From an uncultured Oscillospiraceae bacterium (lineage in GTDB: Bacteria > Bacillota > Clostridia > Oscillospirales > Ruminococcaceae): a stretch of DNA of 8,951 nucleotides. The stretch covers positions 1 through 8,951 of the forward strand of contig CATNEU010000036.1 of assembly GCA_950097605.1 (NCBI GenBank). Direction: 5' to 3'. Under the pieces are notes generated by a model that was not told the DNA's origin, did no database searches, and worked only from the letters and a program-made list of their open reading frames with translations. Within the stretch, counting starts at the first letter, position 1, and every line of letters begins with the position of its first letter. Below are positions 1 through 5,337 of the stretch, piece after piece. A program made the position numbers and the translations under genes.

Positions 1-116
<116 letters not shown>

Positions 117-1055
117 TTGGTGGACTTCCCCACGGTGGACCCGGCAGACCCCTATGTACTCAGCGAGGGCGAGGAGGAGCTGATGGAGCATTTGAAGCTC
201 TCGTTTATGCAGAGCGAGCGGCTGCAGCAGCATGTGAAATTCCTCTATGCCAAGGGCGGCATGTACAAGTGCTACAACTCCAACCTGCTGTTCCACGGCT
301 GCATCCCGCTGAACGAGGACGGCAGCTTTTACACCTATCGGGTGGACGGCAAGTCCTACAGCGGCAAGGCGTTTTTGGACTATGCGCAGCTTCTGGCAAG
401 ACAGGCCTATTTCTCGCCCGAGGGCAGCGCCGAGCGCGAAAACGGCAAGGACTTTTTGTGGTATCTCTGGAGCGGGCCGTATTCTCCGTCGTTTGGGCGG
501 TACAAGATGGCAACGTTTGAAAAGTACCTCGTGGAGGACCCCAAAAGCTGCATAGAAGCCAAAAACCCCTACTATGCCTACATCGGCAGCGCCGAAACCT
601 GCAAAAAAATCCTGTCGGAGTTCGGGCTGGACCCCGAAACTTCCCACATTGTCAACGGGCATGTGCCGGTCAAGACCAAGGACGGCGAGAACCCCGTCAA
701 AGCGGATGGGCGGCTGATCGTGATCGACGGCGGCTTCTGCCGCGCCTACCAGCCGACGACCGGCATCGCGGGCTATACGCTGATCTACAATTCCCACGGC
801 CTGCGGCTGGTCTCGCACGAGGCGTTTTCTTCCACCGAAAAGGCGATTTTGGAAAACCGCGACATCCTGTCCACCTCCACGATTTTTGAAACCGTGCAGG
901 TGCGCCGCAAGATCGCGGACACCGACGCGGGCAAAAAGATCATTTCGGCAACCGAGGATTTGAAGCTGCTGCTCGCAGCATACCGGCGCGGCTATATCAA
1001 AGAGAAAAACGACGTGCGGGAATACCGGTTGATTGATATTGATAATTTGCTGTAG
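117..1055 (+). CDS. fbp: Class III fructose-1,6-bisphosphatase, C-terminal half (5'-truncated)
   Basis: Fructose-1,6-bisphosphatase hydrolyses fructose-1,6-bisphosphate to fructose-6-phosphate in gluconeogenesis, in the cytosol; class III is the Firmicutes metallophosphoesterase-fold type. About 312 residues are visible, roughly half of the ~640-670 usual for the family. Recognisable family blocks, from the first visible residue: YNSNLLFHGCIPLNEDG near 53-70, a LWSGPYSPSFGRYKMATFEKY block near 117-137, NGHVPV near 180 (a probable metal/phosphate histidine), then VIDGG and AYQPTTGIAGYTLI near 203-220. The N-terminal half, with most of the metal ligands, is missing. The reading frame is closed upstream by TAG at 114-116 inside the T-rich tract; the nominal TTG at 117 has no ribosome binding site and is not a real start. 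The gene is therefore cut by the junction, most likely an assembly edge, and the intact gene probably continues in the genome. It faces ytaF tail to tail. Confidence 0.93.
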   Translation: MVDFPTVDPADPYVLSEGEEELMEHLKLSFMQSERLQQHVKFLYAKGGMYKCYNSNLLFHGCIPLNEDGSFYTYRVDGKSYSGKAFLDYAQLLARQAYFSPEGSAERENGKDFLWYLWSGPYSPSFGRYKMATFEKYLVEDPKSCIEAKNPYYAYIGSAETCKKILSEFGLDPETSHIVNGHVPVKTKDGENPVKADGRLIVIDGGFCRAYQPTTGIAGYTLIYNSHGLRLVSHEAFSSTEKAILENRDILSTSTIFETVQVRRKIADTDAGKKIISATEDLKLLLAAYRRGYIKEKNDVREYRLIDIDNLL

Positions 1056-1066
1056 GCAAAAACCAC

Positions 1067-1089
1067 AGGAGCGGGAAAATCCCGCTCCT
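1067..1089. terminator. Hairpin between convergent fbp and ytaF
   Basis: A perfect 10-bp inverted repeat (AGGAGCGGGA / TCCCGCTCCT, loop AAA) lies in the 48-bp gap between the two converging genes. On the minus strand the stem is followed, after TGTGG, by five T residues, so it suits ytaF best. The plus side has no T-run, so any effect on fbp would be weaker. Confidence 0.65.
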
Positions 1090-1103
1090 ATCACGATGGG
1101 GCA

Positions 1104-1727
1104 TTAAAAAATCCGCAGCACCGCCAGCGACATTAAAATCAGCCCGCCGAGCCAGGAGAGGTCGAGCTTGGAGCGGTCTCTGAACACCTTGCCGAGCAGA
1201 AAGCCCAGGTAGGTAATGCAGATGTTCAGCACAAAGCACAGCCCGAGCGTGAGCGGAATATTGATCGTGTTGAAGCCGCTTGCAACGCCGATGGCAAGCG
1301 AGTCGATTGAAAGCGCCACGGCGAGATAGAGCGCCTCTTTGACGCTCAGGGTTTTGGAATTGTCCATGTCGGCCTTGGTCTCGTCTATGTAGATATCCAG
1401 CGCGAACTGGATGTCGAACAGCTTGAACCGCACCTGCTTGCTGCTGCGCTCGCGCCGTTTCAGATAGGCCTTGACGGTGCCCTGGAAAAAATTGAAAATT
1501 CCGATGGAAAACAGCGTGACAAATCCAATCGCCGTGCAGACAGAGCCCGGGATATACTGTTTGATAAACGTCGCTGCAATCAGCGAAACGGCCAAAAACA
1601 GTGTGCTCACCAGGTCGAGGATCAACGCGGGCAGAATGGATATTTTAATCTTGTTCGACCCATAGGCAAAGCTCGATACAAACGAGTCGACCGAGATCGC
1701 GCATACGAGCAGCAGCGATTCTAACAT
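1104..1727 (-). CDS. ytaF: YtaF-type sporulation membrane protein (MntP-related family)
   Basis: A 207-residue polytopic membrane protein. It has two related halves, the usual pattern of the MntP/YtaF superfamily: the first carries ISVDSF near residues 11-16, the second LSIDSLAIGVASGF near 139-152, each placing an Asp in a membrane helix (D14, D142). I see about six hydrophobic segments (roughly 3-22, 31-53, 61-84, 131-150, 157-180, 190-206). Between the halves is a hydrophilic loop with DETKADMDNSKTLSVKEAL, characteristic of YtaF. Relatives include MntP manganese exporters; YtaF is named from spore-forming Bacilli and Clostridia and its substrate is not established. The ATG at 1727 is chosen because GGGAGG lies 8 nt upstream and the family N-terminus matches; a longer frame to 1919 reads through the leader and gives no family-like sequence. 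It appears to be monocistronic, with its own promoter and a structured leader. Confidence 0.88.
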   Translation of the reverse strand: MLESLLLVCAISVDSFVSSFAYGSNKIKISILPALILDLVSTLFLAVSLIAATFIKQYIPGSVCTAIGFVTLFSIGIFNFFQGTVKAYLKRRERSSKQVRFKLFDIQFALDIYIDETKADMDNSKTLSVKEALYLAVALSIDSLAIGVASGFNTINIPLTLGLCFVLNICITYLGFLLGKVFRDRSKLDLSWLGGLILMSLAVLRIF

Positions 1728-1734
1728 ACAGGCG

Positions 1735-1741
1735 GCCTCCC
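1735..1741 (-). promoter_or_regulatory. ytaF Shine-Dalgarno site, possibly maskable
   Basis: GGGAGGC, 8 nt before the ATG at 1727, decides the ytaF start. Its GGAGGC is exactly complementary to GCCTCC at 1778-1773 in the loop and 5' arm of the upstream hairpin, so a read-through transcript could in principle hide the ribosome binding site. The pairing is inference. Confidence 0.55.
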
Positions 1742-1760
1742 AACATACTGTAGTCCTACG

Positions 1761-1783
1761 AAAAAGACGCGCGGAGGCGCGCC
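1761..1783 (-). terminator. Attenuator-like terminator in the ytaF leader
   Basis: On the minus strand GGCGCGC (1783-1777), loop CTCC and GCGCGTC (1772-1766) form a 7-bp GC-rich stem with one G-U pair, followed at once by five T residues (1765-1761). It stands 20 nt before the ytaF Shine-Dalgarno site and downstream of the candidate ytaF promoter, so termination here would prevent ytaF expression. CCGGCGCGC at 1785-1777, which includes the 5' arm, can instead pair with GCGC and GCCGG within 1857-1844, giving a possible antiterminator. Confidence 0.55.
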
Positions 1784-1874
1784 GGCAGCTTTCGGTGTCA
1801 TCCGCATCGCCGCAGGCGATTGGTTCCGGAAAACGGGCGTGTTCCGGCAAAGCGCGCAAACGGGCAAAGCGGGT
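1761..1874 (-). ncRNA. Candidate cis-regulatory leader of ytaF (unassigned class)
   Basis: The ~115-nt stretch between the predicted transcription start and the attenuator-like hairpin holds two further hairpins: CCGGAA/TTCCGG with a 10-nt loop (1847-1826) and a perfect ATCGCC-TGC-GGCGAT hairpin (1820-1806). A GCGCGC...GCCGG segment at 1857-1844 could compete with the terminator. The position before an MntP-related gene invites comparison with metal-sensing riboswitches. However, I do not see the GGGGAGUA core of the yybP-ykoY manganese element or the signature of another class I know, so it is left unassigned. A protein-dependent attenuator or fortuitous structure are alternatives. Confidence 0.4.
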
Positions 1875-1880
1875 ACTATC

Positions 1881-1910
1881 AGTATATTCCCGGACAGGAA
1901 AACGGGTGAA
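1881..1910 (-). promoter_or_regulatory. Candidate ytaF promoter
   Basis: On the minus strand TTCACC (1910-1905) and TATACT (1886-1881) are separated by 18 bp, a reasonable sigma-A-type promoter. The predicted start is near 1874, giving a leader of about 150 nt before the ytaF start. A TACT-ATC-AGTA inverted repeat (1874-1884 on the plus strand) overlaps the -10 box. Confidence 0.5.
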
Positions 1911-1927
1911 ACCGCACAAAATGGCCG

Positions 1928-1960
1928 CTGCACAAGCAAATCTTCAATTTGCTTGTGCAG
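1928..1960. repeat. Perfect 14-bp palindrome of unknown role
   Basis: CTGCACAAGCAAAT (1928-1941) is matched exactly by ATTTGCTTGTGCAG (1947-1960) around a 5-nt loop. It lies between the terminator of the GNAT operon and the ytaF promoter. Neither side has a proper T-run next to the stem (minus side CGGCCATTTT, plus side GTATAAAAA), so it is not a classic terminator. It may be a backup terminator, a dispersed palindromic repeat or a protein-binding site. Confidence 0.6.
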
Positions 1961-1964
1961 GTAT

Positions 1965-2009
1965 AAAAAGGGCGCCGGATACGGATTGTTTTCCGTATCC
2001 GGCGCCTTT
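1965..2009 (-). terminator. Terminator of the cps-GNAT operon
   Basis: A 15-bp perfect stem (1971-1985 with 1992-2006, loop TTGTTT) lies 38 bp past the GNAT stop codon. On the minus strand it is followed by C and five T residues (1969-1965), a strong rho-independent terminator for the leftward operon. The plus side has only TTTG. Confidence 0.85.
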
Positions 2010-2044
2010 GTTCGGCAACGTATGGTTTATCCCCGCGCTGTTTC

Positions 2045-2494
2045 TCAGAGATACCAGCGGTAGACGCAGAGACGGCGCTCGCCGCGCTTATAGGCGGCGC
2101 TGTCCGGGGATAGGTCGATCATGCCCGCAAGCTGCGCGCCGATCTTTTCGCAGGTCCGGCACGCAGCCGTGTTGCCCGGGCTGCAATGCAGGTCGAGACG
2201 CTCCATGCGGTGCGCCTCGGCAATTTTCTTCACAAGCCCGCAGGCCTTCGCCGCATAGCCGTTGCCGCGATTATCCATTTTGATAAATACCGACAAGTTG
2301 CCGTCCTCCGGCAGTTGTTCGCCGGGGGCGATGCGGAGTGTCAGATCCCCCACTGTCACCTTGTCGGTATGGGTTGTCAATTTGCATGCATAGCTGGGGA
2401 TCATGCCGTTTTCCGGCGTCGGCGGGCAGGTTTTCGCCACAACCAGGTCGATTTCCCCGTCGGTCAAAACCGGAAAGGACCGAAATGGAAACAT
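2045..2494 (-). CDS. GNAT-family N-acetyltransferase
   Basis: A 149-residue protein of the Gcn5-related acetyltransferase fold, expected to move an acetyl group from acetyl-CoA to an amine; the substrate is unknown. The acetyl-CoA pyrophosphate-binding segment is visible as NRGNGYAAKA near residues 75-84, and the following strand and helix as LHCSPGNTAACRTCEKIGA near 102-120. The C-terminal block with PDSAAYKRGER before an aromatic end resembles a group of small Firmicutes GNATs with the same ending. The start at 2494 is chosen because AAAGGAG lies about 10 nt upstream and the upstream extension (to 2572) overlaps cpsB without family-like sequence. It is the fourth and last gene of the cps operon, 19 bp after cpsB, which suggests co-expression with the tyrosine-kinase module. 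A direct role (sugar or protein acetylation) is only inference. Confidence 0.8.
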   Translation of the reverse strand: MFPFRSFPVLTDGEIDLVVAKTCPPTPENGMIPSYACKLTTHTDKVTVGDLTLRIAPGEQLPEDGNLSVFIKMDNRGNGYAAKACGLVKKIAEAHRMERLDLHCSPGNTAACRTCEKIGAQLAGMIDLSPDSAAYKRGERRLCVYRWYL

Positions 2495-2513
2495 ACAAGG
2501 ACCACTCCTTTGG

Positions 2514-3185
2514 TCAGACGCGGGCGATGCAATCCAACAGGACATCGCCCGCCCGCTTTGTGATGGCCGCATAGGCCTCTTGGTACATCGGGGGACGGCT
2601 GTTCAAATTGTGGCAGTCGGAGCCCAGAAATTGCACGTAACCGGCTTTGAGAAGCCGGTGCACAAACCGGCGGCGCCGGTTAAACAGCGAGGCGGCGTTG
2701 ACCTGAAACAGGCAGCCCGCTTCGGCAAACGCGCGGGCCAGCGCGAAACGGCGGCGCAAAAACGCGCAGCGTTCCGGATGCGCCAGCACCGGCGTTACGC
2801 CCTGCCGGTCGCGCAGCGCGGCCGCTGTTTCGAGCATCCAGCCCGCAAACGGCCCGTTTTCGGGCAGCTCGAGCAGCAGCAGCCCGGTCGCGCCGATACA
2901 GAGCTGCGGCAGCAGCGAAGAGCCGGGCAGGCTGCGGCTGATCGCGACCTCCGCGCCGCAGCACACCGAAAGACCGGGCGGAATCCGGTCCCGTATCGAC
3001 GCAAAGGACCGCTCCCGGCGGCGCAGAAACGTCTCGGCCGGCATTCCGTCGGGATAGAAATGCGGCGTGAACGCCACGGTATCAACCCCCTGCTCGGCAA
3101 GCCTTGCCAGCATCAGGCCGGAGGTCGACGGGCCAATGCTGCCGTCGTCGATACAGGGCAGGATATGGGTGTGCAGGTCGGTCAT
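2514..3185 (-). CDS. cpsB: CpsB/YwqE-type PHP-domain protein-tyrosine phosphatase
   Basis: A 223-residue cytosolic metal-dependent phosphatase of the PHP fold that removes phosphate from tyrosines of the partner BY-kinase and its targets. The complete metal-site pattern is visible: DLHTHILP with H5 and H7, DDG at 13-15, TPH with H42, GAE with E79, AHPER with H136, and GSDCH with D190 and H192. Length is slightly under the usual ~240-255 residues. ATG at 3185 puts DLHTH at the N-terminus as in the family; an alternative upstream start (3212) would overlap cpsD and adds no conserved residues. The ribosome binding site is a weak G-rich stretch (GGGGGTG), so translation may be coupled to cpsD, whose stop is 13 bp upstream. 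Third gene in the operon. Confidence 0.9.
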   Translation of the reverse strand: MTDLHTHILPCIDDGSIGPSTSGLMLARLAEQGVDTVAFTPHFYPDGMPAETFLRRRERSFASIRDRIPPGLSVCCGAEVAISRSLPGSSLLPQLCIGATGLLLLELPENGPFAGWMLETAAALRDRQGVTPVLAHPERCAFLRRRFALARAFAEAGCLFQVNAASLFNRRRRFVHRLLKAGYVQFLGSDCHNLNSRPPMYQEAYAAITKRAGDVLLDCIARV

Positions 3186-3198
3186 GCAAACACCCCCG

Positions 3199-3897
3199 CT
3201 ACCGCGCGCCATAGTAGGCGCTGTACCGGTGGTACCGCCTGCTTTGCGCGCGCGACCCTGTCAGCACAAAACCCAGCGCTTCCACCTGCGCGCGCGCCAG
3301 CGCCTGCAGGGCCTTATTGATCTCGCCATAGCGGGATTCCCCCTGCCGGACGACAAACAGCGCGCCGTGCGCCTGCTTAGCGACAGCCAGCGCATCGGGC
3401 AGCAAGGCGGCGGGCGGCGTATCAAACAGGATGCAGTCGAACCGCTTTTCCAAATCGGCCAGCAGCGCGGGCATCACAGGCGATTCCAGCAGAGCCAGCG
3501 GGTTCGGCGGCAGGATTCCCGCGGGAAGCAGCGCCAAATGTTCTGCCGGCGTTGCAACCAGACATTCGTCCAGCTTGGCCATGCCGGCCAGCAGGCTTGA
3601 AAGCCCCAGCTTACCGGAGAGGCCCAAATACCGATGGAGCGAAGGGCTGCGCAGGTCGCAGTCGACCAGCAGGGTGTTGCTGCCGGTTCTGGCAAACGTC
3701 ATCCCAAGATTCACGCAGACGGTGGACTTTCCCTCCCCGGCCCCGGCGCTGGTCACCAGCAGTTTTTTGCAGCCGGCCTGCGGCAGCGAAAACAGCAGGT
3801 TGGTGCGCAGCATCTGGTAGGATTCGAGCTGCTCGAACCCGCTTTTGGACGATAGGATTCCCGCAGCGGGCGCGGCGTTTTGCAACTTGTGCAGCAT
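3199..3897 (-). CDS. cpsD: CpsD/CapB-type bacterial tyrosine kinase (BY-kinase)
   Basis: A 232-residue cytosolic P-loop tyrosine kinase that works with a membrane activator (here the CpsC-like gene just upstream) to control polysaccharide chain length and export. Visible motifs: Walker A SAGAGEGKST at residues 50-59 (K57), Walker A' LLVDCDLR at 76-83, a PAGILPPNPLALLES block near 125-139, and Walker B CILFDTPP at 155-162. The C-terminus has the diagnostic tyrosine cluster, Y222, Y225, Y228 and Y229, the expected autophosphorylation sites and target of the phosphatase. MinD/ParA relatives lack this tail. ATG at 3897 is preferred because AAGGGGG lies ~8 nt upstream; the in-frame GTG at 3906 sits directly against that G-run and is less likely. 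The gap to cpsC is 15 bp. Confidence 0.93.
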   Translation of the reverse strand: MLHKLQNAAPAAGILSSKSGFEQLESYQMLRTNLLFSLPQAGCKKLLVTSAGAGEGKSTVCVNLGMTFARTGSNTLLVDCDLRSPSLHRYLGLSGKLGLSSLLAGMAKLDECLVATPAEHLALLPAGILPPNPLALLESPVMPALLADLEKRFDCILFDTPPAALLPDALAVAKQAHGALFVVRQGESRYGEINKALQALARAQVEALGFVLTGSRAQSRRYHRYSAYYGAR

Positions 3898-3912
3898 CCT
3901 CCGCACCCCCTT

Positions 3913-4575
3913 CTACAGCCGCTGGACGTCGGGAATGACGCCCAGCACCGGCAGCTCGAAGCGTGCCGAAAGATCGCTTTCGCTCTTCACGCGCCGCCTG
4001 CATGCCTGCACGCAGAGCAGCGCCAGGACGCAGAGCAGCGCGCCCGCACCTGCGCCGGTAATCCCCAGCGCAATCGGGGAGCGCCCCGCTTCCACCGGGG
4101 CGGACGCGCCGTCGACCACGCGCAGCACGGCGCTGCCGGTCAGCCGCGCGAGCGACTCCGGCGCGCACTGGGAAACCGACTCGGCAATGCGGCGCGCGTG
4201 CTCGGGGTTGCCAAGGCGCACGCGCGCCTCCAGCAACTGCGAATCGCCCACCTGCGCGACCCGCAGCATATCGCCCACCTGCGCGGTGCTGTAGCCCAGC
4301 GCGGACGCACCGGCAACCTCGGCCAAAAAGCTGCGGCTTGTAAACAGCTCCCGGCAGGTGTCGAGCTGCGGCGGCGCGGAGGCGGCTGCGTCGCCATTAA
4401 GCAACGCGCCGCCCGCGGAAGTGCTGACCAAAAAGGTGCAGCGGGATTCATAGACCGGCTTTTGCAGGAACTTGCCTGCGGCAAAAGCGCCGCCAAACGC
4501 GACCGCCGCGCACAGCCCGACCAGCCAAAGCCTTCGGACAAGCATGCGGAGGGTTTCCAAAACCTTGTGTTTCAT
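3913..4575 (-). CDS. cpsC: CpsC/Wzz-type chain-length determinant and BY-kinase activator
   Basis: A 220-residue membrane protein with the two-helix Wzz topology: TM1 around residues 15-34, an extracytoplasmic domain beginning KPVYESRCTFLVS (39-51), TM2 around 167-190, then a short basic cytoplasmic tail ending with PVLGVIPDV (209-217), a tail motif typical of this family. In Gram-positive systems this tail contacts the separate BY-kinase (CpsD) and stimulates its autophosphorylation, whereas proteobacterial Wzc fuses both parts. The ATG at 4575 has GGAGG 7 nt upstream. It is the first gene of the operon and has a near-consensus promoter about 80 nt upstream. It uses many Ala residues and is GC-rich like its neighbours. 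Confidence 0.88.
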   Translation of the reverse strand: MKHKVLETLRMLVRRLWLVGLCAAVAFGGAFAAGKFLQKPVYESRCTFLVSTSAGGALLNGDAAASAPPQLDTCRELFTSRSFLAEVAGASALGYSTAQVGDMLRVAQVGDSQLLEARVRLGNPEHARRIAESVSQCAPESLARLTGSAVLRVVDGASAPVEAGRSPIALGITGAGAGALLCVLALLCVQACRRRVKSESDLSARFELPVLGVIPDVQRL

Positions 4576-4610
4576 GATGCGGCCTCCAAGCTGTGTAAGA
4601 ATACAATACC

Positions 4611-4652
4611 ATGTTCCGGCACGCCTATTGACATATGGTGCATGCCGAACAT
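4611..4652 (-). other. Imperfect hairpin in the cps operon leader
   Basis: ATGTTCGGCA (4652-4643) can pair with TGCCGGAACAT (4621-4611) with one bulged base and a 21-nt loop. It would form very near the 5' end of the cps mRNA if transcription starts near 4655. The role is unknown: mRNA stabiliser or DNA operator half-sites are both possible. Confidence 0.35.
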
Positions 4653-4660
4653 CTATGCAC
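4638..4660. promoter_or_regulatory. Candidate operator at the cps transcription start
   Basis: GTGCAT (4638-4643) and ATGCAC (4655-4660) form a 6-bp inverted repeat spaced by 11 bp, placing half-sites about 17 bp centre to centre. It lies immediately downstream of the -10 box and covers the predicted start, where a dimeric repressor would block transcription. The regulator is not identified. Confidence 0.4.
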
Positions 4661-4661
4661 T

Positions 4662-4690
4662 ATTATACTGTCCCCGCGCGGATTTGACAA
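4662..4690 (-). promoter_or_regulatory. Strong promoter of the cpsC-cpsD-cpsB-GNAT operon
   Basis: On the minus strand TTGTCA (4690-4685), a 17-bp spacer and a perfect TATAAT (4667-4662) form a near-consensus sigma-A promoter. The predicted start near 4655 gives a leader of ~80 nt before cpsC. Confidence 0.8.
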
Positions 4691-4763
4691 GCTGTTTTCC
4701 ATTTTGCCCATTTTCACGCCTGTGATGACGGGTCTGGCCGCCCTTCTGCTCCCGCCGCCTCGC

Positions 4764-4803
4764 CGAAAAGGCCCGCATACAGCAAACGGTATGCGGGCCT
4801 TTA
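4764..4803 (-). terminator. Terminator after the ACT-domain gene
   Basis: A perfect 14-bp stem (AAAGGCCCGCATAC at 4767-4780, GTATGCGGGCCTTT at 4789-4802, loop of 8 nt) lies 27 bp past the ACT gene stop. On the minus strand the stem ends in four T residues before CGG. It separates the capA-ACT unit from the cps operon, whose promoter lies beyond it. Confidence 0.8.
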
Positions 4804-4829
4804 TCAATATGGGAAGCTGGGAACGCGGG

Positions 4830-5303
4830 CTACGCCTGTTCCGCCCCAAACGCCGCGCGGATCGCGGCGAGCGCACGGTCAAACTCCGCGCTGGTCACAA
4901 GCAGGGAAATATCCATCTCGGATGTTGTAATCATCCGCAGGTCGACCCCGGCCCTCGCAAGCGCCGTGATGGCGCGGGCGGCAACGCCGCTGGCGTCCTT
5001 CATCGCCTCGGAATAAATTGAAATTTTGCTGTTGCCAATGCTGATCAGCGGTTTGATCGCGGGATATTGCGCCTTGAACTTTTTGGAAAGCTCGAGAATT
5101 TTCTTCAGGTCCTCGCCGAACACCGAAAAGCTGATGTTCACAGTGCCGCCCGAGGGCGGGGTTTGCGAAATCATATCCACATTGATCTGCTTTGCCGCCA
5201 CCTCTTCAAAGACAACGGCAATCTGCTCCATGCTGTACGCCGCTTTGGTGAAAGACACCAACGCAACGTCCTCGGCTGTGGTGATGGTATAGGTCTCCGT
5301 CAT
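4830..5303 (-). CDS. Free-standing tandem ACT-domain protein, aspartokinase-tail-like
   Basis: A 157-residue soluble protein with two ACT-like units, about residues 12-75 and 91-155. The second half, with SGVAARAITALARAGVDLRMITTSEMDISLLV near 105-136, closely resembles the C-terminal regulatory region of aspartate kinase (GVAARMFKALAEAGINIEMISTSEI type), and the first half carries NVDMISQTPPSGGTVNISFSV near 41-61 in the equivalent position. No kinase domain is present. ACT pairs bind amino acids such as Lys or Thr at the interface, so this is probably a ligand-sensing regulatory subunit or independent sensor; ligand and partner are unknown. The ATG at 5303 has AAAGGAGG 7 nt upstream, an excellent site. 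It follows capA by 34 bp and is probably co-transcribed with it. Confidence 0.82.
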   Translation of the reverse strand: MTETYTITTAEDVALVSFTKAAYSMEQIAVVFEEVAAKQINVDMISQTPPSGGTVNISFSVFGEDLKKILELSKKFKAQYPAIKPLISIGNSKISIYSEAMKDASGVAARAITALARAGVDLRMITTSEMDISLLVTSAEFDRALAAIRAAFGAEQA

Positions 5304-5337
5304 TGTGAACCCTCCTTTGTTTCTGCCGCCGCGCCAA

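Noticed and set aside
1761..1874. yybP-ykoY manganese riboswitch, fluoride riboswitch or other known class upstream of ytaF
   Set aside because: The conserved GGGGAGUA core of yybP-ykoY is absent, and GATGACACC only superficially resembles part of the fluoride motif; the leader is left unassigned.
1728..1919. Longer YtaF protein starting at 1919
   Set aside because: The extra 64 residues are polar and Arg-rich, unlike the family, and translate the predicted promoter and leader.
2403..3320. Plus-strand open frame of 305 codons opposite cpsB and the GNAT
   Set aside because: Arg/Gln/Ala-rich shadow frame crossing three well-supported minus-strand genes.
4628..4656. Plus-strand TTGACA as a promoter
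   Set aside because: The hexamer at the correct spacing is ATCTAT, and no plus-strand gene follows; the strong promoter here is on the minus strand.
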